Notes: generated by a model from the letters alone, not told the origin. A stretch of 64,000 nt of DNA from Nocardioides sp. YIM 152315 (GCF_029210375.1 NZ_JARGER010000018.1:161577-225576); one strand, 5' to 3'. Positions 45,475 to 56,236 are shown, counted from the first letter of the stretch. Translations and numbers: made by a program.

Positions 45475-46779
45475 ATGCTGAGCGAGGAATCGATGTCGAT
45501 GGACGCGGTGACGTCAACTGGGATGTCCACGGCTGGGGAGCCAGCCGGTGCGACGTCGGCGGGGGGCCACTTGTACGTGCAGACCAACGAGATCCGCAAC
45601 GCGGTCATCCATTATGTGTGTGGAGCGGACGGGTCCCTGACCGAGGTCGAGCGGGTGTTGACCGGGGGAGCCGGGTCCGGGGTGTACAAGCCGATCAGTG
45701 GCCAGGCGAGTGCTCCCAACGCCTTCGAGGGCGCGGCGAGCGTGATCCTGTCTCCTGACCGACGTCTGTTGTTCGCCACCAACGGCGGGGACAACTCGGT
45801 GTCGAGCTTCCGGGTCGGTGACGCGGGAGAGCTCGAAGTGGTCGACGTCAAGCGGACCGGCAACGTGGTCGACGGTGCCAGCGGCACTGCGAAGTCACTG
45901 GCCTACGCTCCGACGTACAACACCTTGTACGTGCTGCACTCGTTCGGACCGGATCACCTGCGGATCATGTCGGTGGACGCCGACGGCAGGCTCACGCCGC
46001 GGCCGGATCGACACACGGCTGACACGCTCGACAAGGTCGGCCGCGTGCCGACGATGGCGGTGCTGACTCCCGACAGCAAGTACCTGATCGTGGGCACCAC
46101 GTTCGACCAGGTGGCTACCGCCAACCCGGACGGCTCGCCCATCCTGTGGGTCCCCGGCCCCGATGGTGCGCCCAAGTCGATCGCGTCGAATGCACCGGAC
46201 CCCGATGGTCTGGTGGTGTTCGCGGTGCACCACGACGGTGCGCTGGGTGAGGCGTGCTTCCAGGACGCTGGCTGTGGTTCGCCGTTCTACGTGGCGTTCC
46301 TGCACGATCGTCCCGACCACTTCGTCATCGGAGCGGCGGTCGGCGACGGGGTCGTGCTGGCGAGCATCGATGCGGACGGACAGGTAACCACTGGTCCGCT
46401 CGTGAAGATCGACACCAGTGCCGGGCAGCCCTCGGAGCTGTGCTGGCTGTCGGTCTCGCCAGATGACCGGTACGTGTATGCGACGAACTTCGGTTACAGC
46501 AACATCTGCAGCTTCCGCATCGACGGCAACGTGGTGACGTTGGCGCAGGACCCCGCGTGCGCGAGGGTGCCCGGCGATGGCACGTTCCGCGCCCTCAACG
46601 GCACCGTGAGCAGCGGTCCGAGCGACAGCTGGCTGTCCCCGGACGGCGCGTACCTGTACCAGATCTACGGGAACGCCTCGAAGCTCGTCGGCTACTCCAC
46701 GCAGGCTGACGGCTCGCTGGAGGAAGTGACCAGCGCCGATATCCCCTACAACAGCCCCCAGGGCGTGGTCGGGTTCTGA
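45475..46779 (+). CDS. Seven-bladed beta-propeller protein, lactonase-like
   Basis: About 434 residues. Blade repeats of the type LSPDRRLLFATN, LTPDSKYLIVG, VSPDDRYVYATN and LSPDGAYLYQIY are spaced along the chain, as in 6-phosphogluconolactonase/carboxymuconate-cyclase-like proteins. No signal peptide, so cytoplasmic. Substrate unknown. ATG at 45475 with AGAGAG seven to eight bases upstream; a second Met four codons later is possible. It ends 37 bp before ureA and may belong to the urease transcript. Confidence 0.78.
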   Translation: MLSEESMSMDAVTSTGMSTAGEPAGATSAGGHLYVQTNEIRNAVIHYVCGADGSLTEVERVLTGGAGSGVYKPISGQASAPNAFEGAASVILSPDRRLLFATNGGDNSVSSFRVGDAGELEVVDVKRTGNVVDGASGTAKSLAYAPTYNTLYVLHSFGPDHLRIMSVDADGRLTPRPDRHTADTLDKVGRVPTMAVLTPDSKYLIVGTTFDQVATANPDGSPILWVPGPDGAPKSIASNAPDPDGLVVFAVHHDGALGEACFQDAGCGSPFYVAFLHDRPDHFVIGAAVGDGVVLASIDADGQVTTGPLVKIDTSAGQPSELCWLSVSPDDRYVYATNFGYSNICSFRIDGNVVTLAQDPACARVPGDGTFRALNGTVSSGPSDSWLSPDGAYLYQIYGNASKLVGYSTQADGSLEEVTSADIPYNSPQGVVGF

Positions 46780-46816
46780 GCCACGGCACCGATCAACCAC
46801 TGCGAGCGGAGGATCC

Positions 46817-47170
46817 ATGGCCGACGACGCCACTGCGGCTCCACGGATCGAGACCTCGATCTCGTCGCTGATGCTCACGCCTCGCGAGACCGAGAAGCTG
46901 GTCATCTATCAGGTGGCTGAGCTGGCTCGACGCCGCAAAAACCGCGGACTGCTGCTGAACTTCCCCGAGTCGATCTCCCTGATCAGCGAGGCCCTGCTCG
47001 AGGCCGCACGTGACGGCAAGTCCCTCGCGGAGGTCATCGAGCTCGGGCGTCACGTGCTGACACGGCGGGACGTCATGGACGGTGTGCCGGAGATCGTGAC
47101 CCTCGTTCAGGTCGAGGCGACGTTCCGTACCGGGACGCAGTTGATCTCGGTCAGCAATCCGATCGCATGA
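46817..47170 (+). CDS. ureA: Urease subunit gamma
   Basis: 117 residues: LTPRETEKLVIYQVAELARRR, LNFPESISLIS and VQVEATFRTGTQLISV, all typical for UreA, after a 16-residue N-terminal extension. Smallest of the three structural subunits of the Ni-urease, which hydrolyses urea to ammonia and carbamate. GGAGG six bases before the ATG. First gene of ureABCFGD. Confidence 0.95.
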   Translation: MADDATAAPRIETSISSLMLTPRETEKLVIYQVAELARRRKNRGLLLNFPESISLISEALLEAARDGKSLAEVIELGRHVLTRRDVMDGVPEIVTLVQVEATFRTGTQLISVSNPIA

Positions 47171-47209
47171 GCGCCAACACATGCCGACCCGACAGAGGAG
47201 GCGGAACGC

Positions 47210-47590
47210 ATGATCCCCGGTGAATGGATCCTGTGCGACGATCCGGTCGAGATCAACACCGGCAGGCGCACGATCGCTCTGTCCGTGCGGAACACGGGGG
47301 ACCGTCCCGTCCAGGTGGGCTCGCACTTCCACTTCTTCGAAGTGAACCGTGCGCTCGGCTTCGATCGCTCGAAGGCGATCGGGATGCGACTGGATCTTCC
47401 GTCGGGGCAGTCGGTCCGGTTCGAAGCAGGTGACGAGCGCGAGGTCGAGCTGGTGGAGTTCGGCGGCATGGGGCGGGTGATCGGGTTCAGCGGACTGCTC
47501 GACGGGTCGCTGCGCGCCCCCGCGATGGTGGACAGGGCACTGGCGCTGGCGAGTGCTCGTGGATTCTCGAGCACTGGCGATGACGCATGA
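47210..47590 (+). CDS. ureB: Urease subunit beta
   Basis: 126 residues: [19 protein letters not shown] and [21 protein letters not shown] are classic UreB motifs. GAGGAGG upstream. The stop overlaps the ureC ATG by four bases, coupling their translation. Confidence 0.95.
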   Translation: MIPGEWILCDDPVEINTGRRTIALSVRNTGDRPVQVGSHFHFFEVNRALGFDRSKAIGMRLDLPSGQSVRFEAGDEREVELVEFGGMGRVIGFSGLLDGSLRAPAMVDRALALASARGFSSTGDDA

Positions 47591-49305
47591 GCTGGGTGCC
47601 GCGGACGCAGTACGCCTCCCTCTACGGGCCCACGGTCGGAGACCGGTTCCGGCTCGCGGACACCGCCCTGATCGCCCAGGTCGAGCGAAGCCTGATCACG
47701 CCCGGCGAGGAGGCGGTGTACGGCGGTGGCAAGTCCCTGCGCGACGGTATGGGACAGATGCCAGGGATCAGGAACGCCGACGGCGCGCTCGACCTGGTGA
47801 TCACCTCGGTGATCGTCATGGATGCCCTGATCGGCATCGTGAAGGCGGACATCGGCATCAGGGACGGTCGGGTCGTCGGCATCGGTCAGGCGGGCAACCC
47901 GCTGGTGCAGGACGGTGTGCATCCGGACCTGATCGTGGGGGCCGGCACGGAGGTCATCTCAGGAGAGGGCCTGGTCGCAACGGCCGGTGCGGTCGACAGC
48001 CATGCCCACTTCATCACTCCTGCCCAGGTGCCACACGCGCTGTCGAGCGGGGTGACGACGTTGCTCGGTGGAGGCACCGGCCCGGCGGACGGGTCGAAGG
48101 GCACCACCTGCACGCCCGGCCCGTGGAACCTGGCGCGGATGCTCGAGGCGAGTGCGGGACTGCCCGTCAACGTCGGCTTCTTCGGGAAGGGCAACAGCAG
48201 TCGCCCCGAGGTCCTGATCGAGCAGCTGGCCGCCGGTGCCTGCGGACTCAAGGTCCACGAGGACTGGGGAGCGACGCCGGCCACGATCGACTGCGCGCTG
48301 TCGGTCGCCGACGAGCACGACGTGCAGGTCGCCCTCCACGCGGACACCCTCAATGAGGGCGGGCACCTCGCGGACACGGTGGCGGCGATCGACGGCCGCG
48401 CGATCCACAGCTATCACACCGAGGGTGCCGGAGGCGGGCATGCCCCGGATGTCATGGCGATCGCAGAGCTGCCGAACGTGCTGCCGTCGTCGACCAACCC
48501 CACGCGGCCGTACACCACCGACACCACCGACAACCTCTTCGACATGATCGTGGTGACGCACCACCTCAACCCGAACAACCCGGAGGACGTCGCGTTCGCG
48601 CAGTCGCGGATCCGCGCGGAGACCGAGGCGGCCGAGGACGTGCTTCACGATCTCGGCGTCCTGAGCATGTACTCGTCGGACTCGCAGGCGATGGGTCGCG
48701 TCGGTGACACCGTGGCCACGTGCTGGCGGACTGCGGACAAGATGAAGAAGCTGACCGGCGCACTGGCCGCGGACCCGCCGGCCAACGACAACCAGCGGAT
48801 CCTGCGATACCTCGCCAAGCTCACCATCAACCCCGCCCTCGCGCACGGGATCGGCCACCTGGTCGGATCGCTCGAGCCGGGCAAGGTCGCCGACATCGTC
48901 CTGTGGCCGACGTCCACGTTCGGCGTCAAGCCCAAGTACGTCATCAAGTCGGGGTTCGTCGCGTGGGCGGTCATGGGTGACGGGAACGCCTCGATCCCGA
49001 CGCCCGAGCCCGTGTTGCTGGGCCCCATGTTCGGTGCACTGGGCTCGGCGGTAGCCCGTACCTCGATGACCTTCATGTCGAAGGCGGCGGTCGCGGCCGG
49101 GGTGCCCGAGCGCGTCGGCCTGGACCGCTGGGTCGAGCCGGTCCGCAACTGTCGCACCGTCGGCAAGGAGCAGATGGTCCGCAACAGTGCCATGCCGTCG
49201 ATCACCGTCGATACCGAGACCTATCAGGTTCACCTCGACGGGGTGCCCGCGACCGTCCGAGCAGTCGACGAGGTGTCGATGGCCCAGCTGTACTACATCG
49301 TCTGA
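47587..49305 (+). CDS. ureC: Urease subunit alpha (catalytic)
   Basis: 572 residues. The dinuclear Ni site is complete: His139 and His141 (SHAH), carbamylated Lys222 (GLKVHEDW), His251 (LHAD), His in [11 protein letters not shown], and Asp in [11 protein letters not shown]. The mobile flap reads VVTHHLNPN: Thr324 replaces the flap cysteine (Cys319 in Klebsiella), while the neighbouring catalytic His is kept. So the enzyme should work but lack the usual thiol. ATGA overlap with ureB; seven bases to ureF. Confidence 0.95.
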   Translation: MSWVPRTQYASLYGPTVGDRFRLADTALIAQVERSLITPGEEAVYGGGKSLRDGMGQMPGIRNADGALDLVITSVIVMDALIGIVKADIGIRDGRVVGIGQAGNPLVQDGVHPDLIVGAGTEVISGEGLVATAGAVDSHAHFITPAQVPHALSSGVTTLLGGGTGPADGSKGTTCTPGPWNLARMLEASAGLPVNVGFFGKGNSSRPEVLIEQLAAGACGLKVHEDWGATPATIDCALSVADEHDVQVALHADTLNEGGHLADTVAAIDGRAIHSYHTEGAGGGHAPDVMAIAELPNVLPSSTNPTRPYTTDTTDNLFDMIVVTHHLNPNNPEDVAFAQSRIRAETEAAEDVLHDLGVLSMYSSDSQAMGRVGDTVATCWRTADKMKKLTGALAADPPANDNQRILRYLAKLTINPALAHGIGHLVGSLEPGKVADIVLWPTSTFGVKPKYVIKSGFVAWAVMGDGNASIPTPEPVLLGPMFGALGSAVARTSMTFMSKAAVAAGVPERVGLDRWVEPVRNCRTVGKEQMVRNSAMPSITVDTETYQVHLDGVPATVRAVDEVSMAQLYYIV

Positions 49306-49312
49306 GGTGCGC

Positions 49313-50068
49313 ATGATTCCGGTCCGGGGAGCACGGGGCACGCAGGACAGTGGTCGAGACGAGTACGACGGGCTCGCCGGCCAGCTCGCCGCGCTGCAGC
49401 TGGCCGACAGCGCCTTTCCCAGCGGTCGTTACACCCTGTCGCACGGCCTCGAGGCGCTCGCGCAGAGTGGTTGGCTGGATGGGCCGGACCTCTGGACGAA
49501 GCTGCTGGATGTCCTCGAGGGCTACCTCCGTTTCGGAGTCGCCACGTCGGACGGCGTGGCACTGGCCTGCGCGCACAGGGCTACGGGACGGGGGCCGGAT
49601 GTCTCGTCGATCGTAGAAGCCGATCGTCGGCTCCACGCCGCCAAGCTCTCCCGCGAAGCGCGCGAGGCTTCGACTCGCACCGGACGGGCGCTCCTGCGCA
49701 CTGCCGAGTCGGCGTTCCCGAACCCGCACCTCGCGGAGTACGCCGATCGCGTGCTTGCCGGGCGAACCCCCGGCAACCACGCCGTGGTCCTAGGCGTCCT
49801 CACCGCCTCGTTGTCGGTCCCGCGCCTGTTCGCGGTCGCGAGCGAGCTGCACGCCCTCGCCGCGGGCTGGGTCTCGGCCGCCACCAGGCTCGCCCTGATC
49901 GACCACCGGGCCGCGCAGGCGTTGCTTCACGAGGTTCACCCGGCCATCGCTCGGGCAAGTCGCGACGTGGCCGAGCGATCCGTCACCGAGATCGGCGGCT
50001 GCACCCCGCACCTGGACGTGATGTCCATGCAGCACGAGGAAGCCGAGCTGCGCCTGTTCGCCAGCTGA
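49313..50068 (+). CDS. ureF: Urease accessory protein UreF
   Basis: 251 residues, all helical: [22 protein letters not shown] is the UreF signature, and the C-terminal [20 protein letters not shown] is typical for actinobacteria. It joins UreD and UreG in the complex that loads nickel into the apo-urease. GAGG six bases before the ATG. Confidence 0.92.
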   Translation: MIPVRGARGTQDSGRDEYDGLAGQLAALQLADSAFPSGRYTLSHGLEALAQSGWLDGPDLWTKLLDVLEGYLRFGVATSDGVALACAHRATGRGPDVSSIVEADRRLHAAKLSREAREASTRTGRALLRTAESAFPNPHLAEYADRVLAGRTPGNHAVVLGVLTASLSVPRLFAVASELHALAAGWVSAATRLALIDHRAAQALLHEVHPAIARASRDVAERSVTEIGGCTPHLDVMSMQHEEAELRLFAS

Positions 50069-50084
50069 CAAGGAGAGACGATCC

Positions 50085-50789
50085 ATGACCCGAAGCCCCG
50101 CTCCGCATCACCATGACCACTCGCACGATCGCCACCGCGAGGATGACGGTCGGGCTCCGGGAGTCCCGCGCATCGGCATCGGAGGGCCCGTCGGTTCGGG
50201 GAAGACGGCGCTGATCGAGGCGCTCGTCCCGAGGCTGTTGTCGGCCGGACACCGGCCGCTCGTCGTCACGAACGACATCTTCACCTCCGAGGACGCCAAG
50301 CACGTGCGCGCCACGCTCGACGGCATGCTGCCGGGGGACCGTGTCGTCGGAGTGGAGACCGGCTCGTGCCCCCACACCGCCGTACGCGACGACCCGACCA
50401 TGAACCTGGAGGCGATCGACGAGCTCGCGGCAAGGCATCCGGACGGTGACGTCGTGCTGGTCGAGTCGGGCGGCGACAACCTGACACTGACGTTCAGCAG
50501 CGCGCTCGCGGACTACTTCATCTTCGTGATCGACGTCGCCGAGGGCGACAAGATCCCGCGCAAGCGTGGTCCCGGGGTGACGGGTTCCGACCTGCTCGTC
50601 ATCAACAAGATCGACCTCGCGCCGCACGTGCGAGCCGACCTCTCGGTCATGGACCGGGACGCGCGGGCGGTGCGTGACGGTCGGCCCTTCGTGTTCACCA
50701 ACTGCTTCACCGGCGACGGGCTCGACGACGTGGTCGCGCGGATCCGAGCCGTCCTCGCCGAGTCGCACGCGGGTGCGGAGGCGACGTGA
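50085..50789 (+). CDS. ureG: Urease accessory GTPase UreG
   Basis: 234 residues. P-loop GPVGSGKT (34-41), metal-binding CPH in [11 protein letters not shown], and NKIDL for guanine. The His-rich N terminus ([10 protein letters not shown]) could store Ni and may partly replace UreE, which is absent. GTP hydrolysis drives Ni delivery. AAGGAG before the ATG; GTGA overlap with ureD. Confidence 0.95.
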   Translation: MTRSPAPHHHDHSHDRHREDDGRAPGVPRIGIGGPVGSGKTALIEALVPRLLSAGHRPLVVTNDIFTSEDAKHVRATLDGMLPGDRVVGVETGSCPHTAVRDDPTMNLEAIDELAARHPDGDVVLVESGGDNLTLTFSSALADYFIFVIDVAEGDKIPRKRGPGVTGSDLLVINKIDLAPHVRADLSVMDRDARAVRDGRPFVFTNCFTGDGLDDVVARIRAVLAESHAGAEAT

Positions 50790-51730
50790 TCGCAGGCGTC
50801 GAGAGCGCCGGCCGGTTCGCCCCTGGCCACTACACGCCGGACAACCTCCCGGCCGAGGTCAGCGCGATGGCGGGAGGTCTGAGGTGCGGCCTGGACGTCG
50901 GCGCGGCGGGAAAGGTCGGGCTGCTCGAGCTGAGCCTGGCGCGCTCCGGTCCCGCGACGCGGGTGGTGGCGCAGTACCAGCGGGCGCCCCTCTACCTGTA
51001 CCGGCCGATCTACGTCGACCCGGCGAGGCCGGACATGCCGTTCGTCTACGTGCAGCAGTCCGGTGACGGCCTCGTGCAGGGCGACCGGTACCGCATCGAC
51101 ATCACGTGTGCATCGGGCGCGGCAGCGCACATCACGACGCAGGCGCCCACCAAGGTCTTCGCTGCGAGGAGCGACCTCGTGACGCAGATGGTGAACCTGC
51201 ACGCCGGCGCCGGAGCGTTCCTGGAGTACCTGCCGGATCCGATGATTCCCTGCCGAGGCTCGCGACTCTTCCAGCGCCTGCGCATCACCGCTGAGTCCAC
51301 GGCCACGATCATCTTCGGGGAGACGTTGATGCCCGGAAGGGTCGCCCACGGCGAGTCGCATGTCTACGACACGTACTGGGCGGAGACCGCGGTCCTTCGT
51401 CCGGACGAGACCCTGCTCTTCACCGATCGACTCCGGCTCCGTCCCTTGCTGGAAGGTGTCGGATCGCTCGGCGGCTATGACGTCATCGCGTCGCTGTACC
51501 TGGTCACGGCCGTTGTCGACCCGGCGGCACTGGTCTCCGAGCTGCGGGCACGTGACGTGGAGCGTCCCGATGTCATGGTCGGCTTCACCGAGCTGCCCAA
51601 CGGGTGCGGCGTGGCCGTGCGAGTCCTGGCGCGGACGTCGGCGACAGCACGCCACGCAATGCGCGAGCTGTGGAACGCCGCCCGGCTGACACTGATGGGC
51701 CTTCCCGCTCCGGATCTCCGGAAGGGCTAG
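50786..51730 (+). CDS. ureD: Urease accessory protein UreD/UreH
   Basis: 314 residues. [33 protein letters not shown] and GETLMPGR are UreD landmarks. It scaffolds the apo-urease and passes nickel from UreG. GTG start overlaps the ureG stop. It closes the urease operon; a LuxR fragment follows at once. Confidence 0.92.
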   Translation: MIAGVESAGRFAPGHYTPDNLPAEVSAMAGGLRCGLDVGAAGKVGLLELSLARSGPATRVVAQYQRAPLYLYRPIYVDPARPDMPFVYVQQSGDGLVQGDRYRIDITCASGAAAHITTQAPTKVFAARSDLVTQMVNLHAGAGAFLEYLPDPMIPCRGSRLFQRLRITAESTATIIFGETLMPGRVAHGESHVYDTYWAETAVLRPDETLLFTDRLRLRPLLEGVGSLGGYDVIASLYLVTAVVDPAALVSELRARDVERPDVMVGFTELPNGCGVAVRVLARTSATARHAMRELWNAARLTLMGLPAPDLRKG

Positions 51731-51881
51731 ATGGTGGCGTTGGTCCGAGGGCGATTGTCGAGTGATCGCGGGCCGGCTGTTCATCAGCCCCCGGGCGGTC
51801 GAATGGCACCTGGGCAACATCTTCGTCAAGCTCCAGATCACCTCGCCGAGGCAGCTGCAGAAGCGCCGGCACGAGACGTAG
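51731..51881 (+). pseudogene. Frameshifted fragment of a LuxR-type HTH (LAL C terminus)
   Basis: The frame from 51762 reads IAGRLFISPRAVEWHLGNIF and on to a stop at 51881, closely matching the end of the LAL regulator at 58479-61205 (IADRLFISPRTVEWHLGKVF). The preceding half helix (VALVRGRLSS) is in a different frame, so a small indel separates them. Nothing of the ATPase remains. It abuts the ureD stop. Confidence 0.7.
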
Positions 51882-52035
51882 GTGACGCCCTCGCGGTGGG
51901 GTGGGCCGCCCGGGGACTGGTTGGGAACCGGGGGTCACCCTGATGCGAGACGCCGGCGAGGATCGGAGGGTGGGTCCTGCACAACTGCCCGGCGACAGGC
52001 CGGCGCGAACGCTCACCAGCGAGGAGATCAACGTG

Positions 52036-52533
52036 ATGGAGTCCATGGCCACAACCAGCTACCTGCCCGCCCTCAGCGAGCCGCACGAGCGTGACGGCGT
52101 GGGCCAGGAGCTGGCGAACGTGCTGCAGGACCTGGTGTCACTGGCCCTGACGGGCAAGCAGCTGCACTGGATGTGTGTGGGACGCCTGGCCCATTCCTTG
52201 CACCTGCAGCTCGATGAGCTCGTCGAGTCGTGGCGCACGCTTGCCGACACGGTTGCCGAGCGCGCCGTGGCGCTCGGCCACATGGTGAACGGTCAGGCGG
52301 ACGCGGTCGCGGCCGGCTCCGAGCTGACATCGGTCGCGCCCGCGGCGATCGAGGACCATCTGGTCATCCATGAGATGACGCGACGGGTCGCGTCGACGGC
52401 GGAGCGGATCAGGGGACGGCTGCGCCCGATCGGGGAGCTCGATCCAGTGTCCCAGGAGGTCCTGATCGACGTGGTACGTGAGCTCGAGAAGCAGCAGTGG
52501 CTGCTGCGGGTGCAGGTGCGAGGAACTGGGTGA
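52036..52533 (+). CDS. dps: Dps-family ferritin-like protein
   Basis: 165 residues. The Dps ferroxidase ligands have the exact spacing: His44 (KQLHW), His56, Asp71 and Glu75 (AERAV), i.e. 12, 15 and 4 residues apart. Dodecamers oxidise Fe2+ with H2O2 and can coat DNA, protecting against oxidants. ATG at 52036 with AGGAG nine bases upstream; a GTG one codon earlier is an alternative. Fits the oxidative-stress theme of the neighbourhood. Confidence 0.85.
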   Translation: MESMATTSYLPALSEPHERDGVGQELANVLQDLVSLALTGKQLHWMCVGRLAHSLHLQLDELVESWRTLADTVAERAVALGHMVNGQADAVAAGSELTSVAPAAIEDHLVIHEMTRRVASTAERIRGRLRPIGELDPVSQEVLIDVVRELEKQQWLLRVQVRGTG

Positions 52534-52588
52534 CGGGTGAGTCGAGCTGCACCCTGGGGACCGCGAAGGTGAGCGGGTCGAGTCGGCG

Positions 52589-53344
52589 ATGGGTCTAACA
52601 ACATCACCTCGACGCCCGGACTGGCAGGTCGCCACCGTCGTCGGACTCGAGCTCGAGACACCTCGGACGCAGACGATCGCCTTGGACGTGCCCGACTGGG
52701 ATGGGCACCGAGCAGGCCAGCATCTCGATCTGCGACTCACAGCGGTCGACGGCCACCAGTCGGAACGGCCCTACTCGATCGCCTCGGGTCCCGCGGACGA
52801 GCTGGTCGAGGTGACGGTCGAGCGGCTGCCGGGTGCTGGGGTGTCACGGTACCTGGTCGACAAGCTGCGCGAGGGAGACCGTCTGGAGGTGCGCGGCCCG
52901 GTCGGCGGCTACTTCGTCTGGCAGGAGTCCTTCGGGGGGCCGCTGCTCGTGATAGCAGGAGGACCCGGGATCGCCCCGCTGCGCTCGATCCTGCGGTACC
53001 ACCGGTCGGTCCGCAGCGCTGTGCCGGTGCGGCTGCTGTATGCCGCCCGCGACCTCGACGACCTCGTCTACCGCGACGAGCTCATGCGGTTCGCCACCTT
53101 CGACCAGTTCGACGTGAGTATCACCCTCACGGACGATCAACCGCCGGGATGGCACGGCTACCGCGGGCGGATCGACTCGGCGATGCTCGCGGAGGTGGGT
53201 TGGCCGTCCGGTGAGCGGCCGCTCGTCTACCTGTGCGGTCCGTCGGCCTTCGTCGAATCTGCGGAGGAGCTGCTGGTCGTGGCACATCACGACCGGGCGC
53301 GAATCCGCGCCGAGCGCTTCGGTCGGTCGGGACTCTCCGCATGA
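52589..53344 (+). CDS. Ferredoxin-NADP reductase-like FAD oxidoreductase
   Basis: 251 residues. FAD motif RPYSIAS, NAD(P)H motif GGPGIAPLRSI, and C-terminal CGPSAFVE of the FNR superfamily. No 2Fe-2S domain is attached, so it needs a separate electron partner. Relatives are often next to molybdenum sulfite-oxidase genes, which are not present here. The start has only a weak ribosome binding site. Confidence 0.85.
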   Translation: MGLTTSPRRPDWQVATVVGLELETPRTQTIALDVPDWDGHRAGQHLDLRLTAVDGHQSERPYSIASGPADELVEVTVERLPGAGVSRYLVDKLREGDRLEVRGPVGGYFVWQESFGGPLLVIAGGPGIAPLRSILRYHRSVRSAVPVRLLYAARDLDDLVYRDELMRFATFDQFDVSITLTDDQPPGWHGYRGRIDSAMLAEVGWPSGERPLVYLCGPSAFVESAEELLVVAHHDRARIRAERFGRSGLSA

Positions 53345-53380
53345 GAGGTAAGTCCGCTCCATCGCCCGACGGCCCAGCAA

Positions 53381-56209
53381 TCAGTGACCCGGTGATCCGT
53401 GACCGGGCCCGACCTTGCCGAGAGCATCGCCCCCAGGCCTGAGCACGAGGTGCAGCTCTGTCCTCGAGGTGATCCCGAGCTTGGCGAAGACCTTGTGAAG
53501 GTGGTACTCGACAGTTCGCGGGCTCACGAAGAGGCGAGCTCCGATCTGGGAGTTGGTCAACCCGTCCTTGGCCAGGTAGCCGATCCGGGACTCCTGCGGG
53601 GTGAGCTGGCGGTCGGTCCCGACGGTCCGACTGCGGGCGCGCTCGCCGGTGGCCAGCAGCTCGGCACGCGCTCGCGCCGCAAAGCCAGCGGCGCCGATCG
53701 TCGAGAACGTCTGCTGGGCCGCACGCAACGGGACGCGAGCGTCGATGCGTCGGTTCTGTCTCCGGAGCCACTCGCCGTAGAGGAGCTGGGCCCTTGCGAG
53801 GTGAACCCGGATGCCGGTCTGGGACAACCAGTCGATCGCGTCCTGGTAAAGCGCCGCGGCGGCCGGTCCGTCGGCGAGCAGGGCCTGTGCCGTTGCCCGC
53901 ACACCACGTGCCCAGGGGGTGGCCGCGTGATCGGCGTCGTCGCCGAGCCGCGCAAGGCTCGCGGCCGCGAGGTCGAGGCGTCCGCAGCGCACCGCAGCCT
54001 CGATGAGCTCCGCGGCCGCCCACCTGGAGAGTGCAAGCTGATCGGACTCGGTGGCGCGGCGGGCGGCGGCCATCGCCTGCTCGTAGTGACCCATACCGTT
54101 GTGCAGGACCGCCTCGGCCAGGTGGGTCGCAGCCACTGTCAGCGGGTCGCCGTGCTCCCGAGCCTCCTGCCGCACTCGCGGCAGTGCTCCGTGCAGGACC
54201 TCGAGCCGTCCTTGCCAGGCCGCCAGCAGCAGAGACGCGGAGGTCGCGGGCGCCGCACCCGCTGCGGCGGCGTCGAAGCGGCCACGATGAACCTCCAGGA
54301 GCGTCGACTGCACGGCCGCCCATCCGGAGGCCAAGAAGTCGTGGCCGTCGCCGTCGTTGTTGCCCGTTGGGTGCGGGTCCGGTGACGTGAGCGCTGCCCA
54401 TGCCGGCTCGTTCCACGCGTCGGCAGCGACCCAGCCGGCCAGCCAGGACCATCCGCGGGTGGCGGAGTCCACGCCGTCGCCGGCGAACCGGGCGACCACG
54501 CGGCCCAGCTCGTCGGCGGCCCTGTCGCGTCCGTCGAGGACCCTGGTGGCCAGCGCGTCGAGCAGCAGGTCGATCGGCTCGACCGATGCCGGTTCCACGC
54601 TCTCACGTGCCGCCCGGGCGGCCTCCCGCAGATTGGCCGCAGCCAGCGTCGGACACGACAGCATGCCCGCCACGAGGGCCTCGAGGTGCGCGGTCCGGGC
54701 CAGGGCGGAGGAGTGAGGGCGGATGCGTCGCGCCGCCCGCAGCAACAGTCGCGTCGGTGTGTCGTCGCGGCGGGTGCCGAAGGCGATGCGCGCTCGCTGC
54801 AGCTCGATCCGGGCCTCGATCTCGGCGTTCGGCGGACCACTCTCCGCGATGGTGAGCAACCGCTGCGCAGCGTCGACGTCACCCGTCGTGTGCTTGGCAC
54901 CTGCTGCGACGAGCGCCCTTCGCGCGCGTATCGCCGGGTCGGAGGTCAGGAGGGCGGCGCGTTCCATGAAGGCCGCGCGTGCTGCAACGCCTCCGCGCCT
55001 CTGAGCCGTGGTCGCGCTCGTCTCCAGGTCGTCAGCGATCCGATCGTCGAGCCCGCTCGTCGACAGTGCCAGGTGCCACGCCCTGCGATCGGCGTGAGCA
55101 TCGCCGGCGACCGCCCCGGCAAGTGCCCGGTGGACCTGGCGCACCTCCGCACGCGTCGCGCCGGAGTACAAAGCCGCTCGGAGCCGGGTGCAGCCGAGCA
55201 CGACTCGCGGACCGAAGGTCAGTAGATCCTCGGTCTCGAGCACCTCTGCGGCGTGCGGGCCGATCCCGAGACGTCCGGCCGCTCGCCACACCAGGGCAGG
55301 GTCTCCCGTGGGTTCGGCGGCGACCAGCAGCAGCAGTCGACGTGCCTCGACTGTCATCCGCCCGGCACGTCGCTCGCAGTCGTGATCACGGTCCCGGGCG
55401 TCGGGACGTGGCACCGGAACGGCGTAGCCGCCGGCGAGCTCGGCAGCCGTGGTGCCGTCGACCGCCTGGAGGAGGGCCCGCGGATTGCCACGTGCCTCGA
55501 GCAGCATCCGCTCGGTCACCGCAGTGTCGATGTCCGCCGGCGCGGCGGCAGACAGGACCGCGAGCGCCTCGTCGCGGTCCAGGGCTTCCAGGCGCGTCGC
55601 GGGAAGGCCGTCCAGCTCGGCCCGGCTCGCCTGCTCGAGCTCGCCGAAGACGATCACCAGCGGGCTGCGCTCGGCGCGACGGGCCACGAACGCCAGGACC
55701 AGCAGCGACGCGTGGTCGACCAGGTGCGCATCATCCACAACGCAGCACAATGGCTTGCGCTGGGCAACGCCGGTGAGCAGGTTCAAGGCGGCGACACTCA
55801 CGAGGAAGCGGTCCGGCGGCGCACTCCCGCTGAGCCCGATCGCTGCGGAGAGCGCTTCGCGCTGAGCCGGTTCGAGACCCACCAGGTCGTCGACGAGCGG
55901 CGCACACAACAGCTGCAGGCCGGCGTACGGCAGCTCGCGCTCTTCCGAAACGCCTCGCACCCGGAGCACCTGGCTCCCCTCAGCTCGCGCAGCCACGTGG
56001 TCGAGCAGGGTGCTCTTGCCGATCCCTCGGCCCCCGATCACTCGTAGCGCCCCAGCGGCCCGTCCGCTCGTCGAGTCCTCGAGGAGTCGCTCCACCCGGG
56101 CGCATTGCGCGGAACGTCCGTGCAGTCGCGGCCGGGCGCCACGGACTTCTGTTGTCTGGTCGGGATCGCAGAGGGAGGCCGTCACACCGACAACGGTGGC
56201 GTGGTCCAT
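53381..56209 (-). CDS. LAL-type transcriptional regulator (AAA ATPase + LuxR HTH), copy 1
   Basis: About 942 residues. The N-terminal ATPase has Walker A GGRGIGKS (59-66) and Walker B LCCVVDDAH. A long helical repeat region follows. The C-terminal LuxR HTH is intact: LTPQESRIGYLAKDGLTNSQ, then VSPRTVEYHLHKVFAKLGI. A large ATP-dependent activator, MalT-like in layout; the inducer is unknown. ATG at 56209 lacks a Shine-Dalgarno, and the frame is open upstream, so the start is uncertain. Divergent from folE. Confidence 0.85.
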   Translation of the reverse strand: MDHATVVGVTASLCDPDQTTEVRGARPRLHGRSAQCARVERLLEDSTSGRAAGALRVIGGRGIGKSTLLDHVAARAEGSQVLRVRGVSEERELPYAGLQLLCAPLVDDLVGLEPAQREALSAAIGLSGSAPPDRFLVSVAALNLLTGVAQRKPLCCVVDDAHLVDHASLLVLAFVARRAERSPLVIVFGELEQASRAELDGLPATRLEALDRDEALAVLSAAAPADIDTAVTERMLLEARGNPRALLQAVDGTTAAELAGGYAVPVPRPDARDRDHDCERRAGRMTVEARRLLLLVAAEPTGDPALVWRAAGRLGIGPHAAEVLETEDLLTFGPRVVLGCTRLRAALYSGATRAEVRQVHRALAGAVAGDAHADRRAWHLALSTSGLDDRIADDLETSATTAQRRGGVAARAAFMERAALLTSDPAIRARRALVAAGAKHTTGDVDAAQRLLTIAESGPPNAEIEARIELQRARIAFGTRRDDTPTRLLLRAARRIRPHSSALARTAHLEALVAGMLSCPTLAAANLREAARAARESVEPASVEPIDLLLDALATRVLDGRDRAADELGRVVARFAGDGVDSATRGWSWLAGWVAADAWNEPAWAALTSPDPHPTGNNDGDGHDFLASGWAAVQSTLLEVHRGRFDAAAAGAAPATSASLLLAAWQGRLEVLHGALPRVRQEAREHGDPLTVAATHLAEAVLHNGMGHYEQAMAAARRATESDQLALSRWAAAELIEAAVRCGRLDLAAASLARLGDDADHAATPWARGVRATAQALLADGPAAAALYQDAIDWLSQTGIRVHLARAQLLYGEWLRRQNRRIDARVPLRAAQQTFSTIGAAGFAARARAELLATGERARSRTVGTDRQLTPQESRIGYLAKDGLTNSQIGARLFVSPRTVEYHLHKVFAKLGITSRTELHLVLRPGGDALGKVGPGHGSPGH

Positions 56210-56236
56210 CCGATCTGGGACCCGGGTCGGACACTG

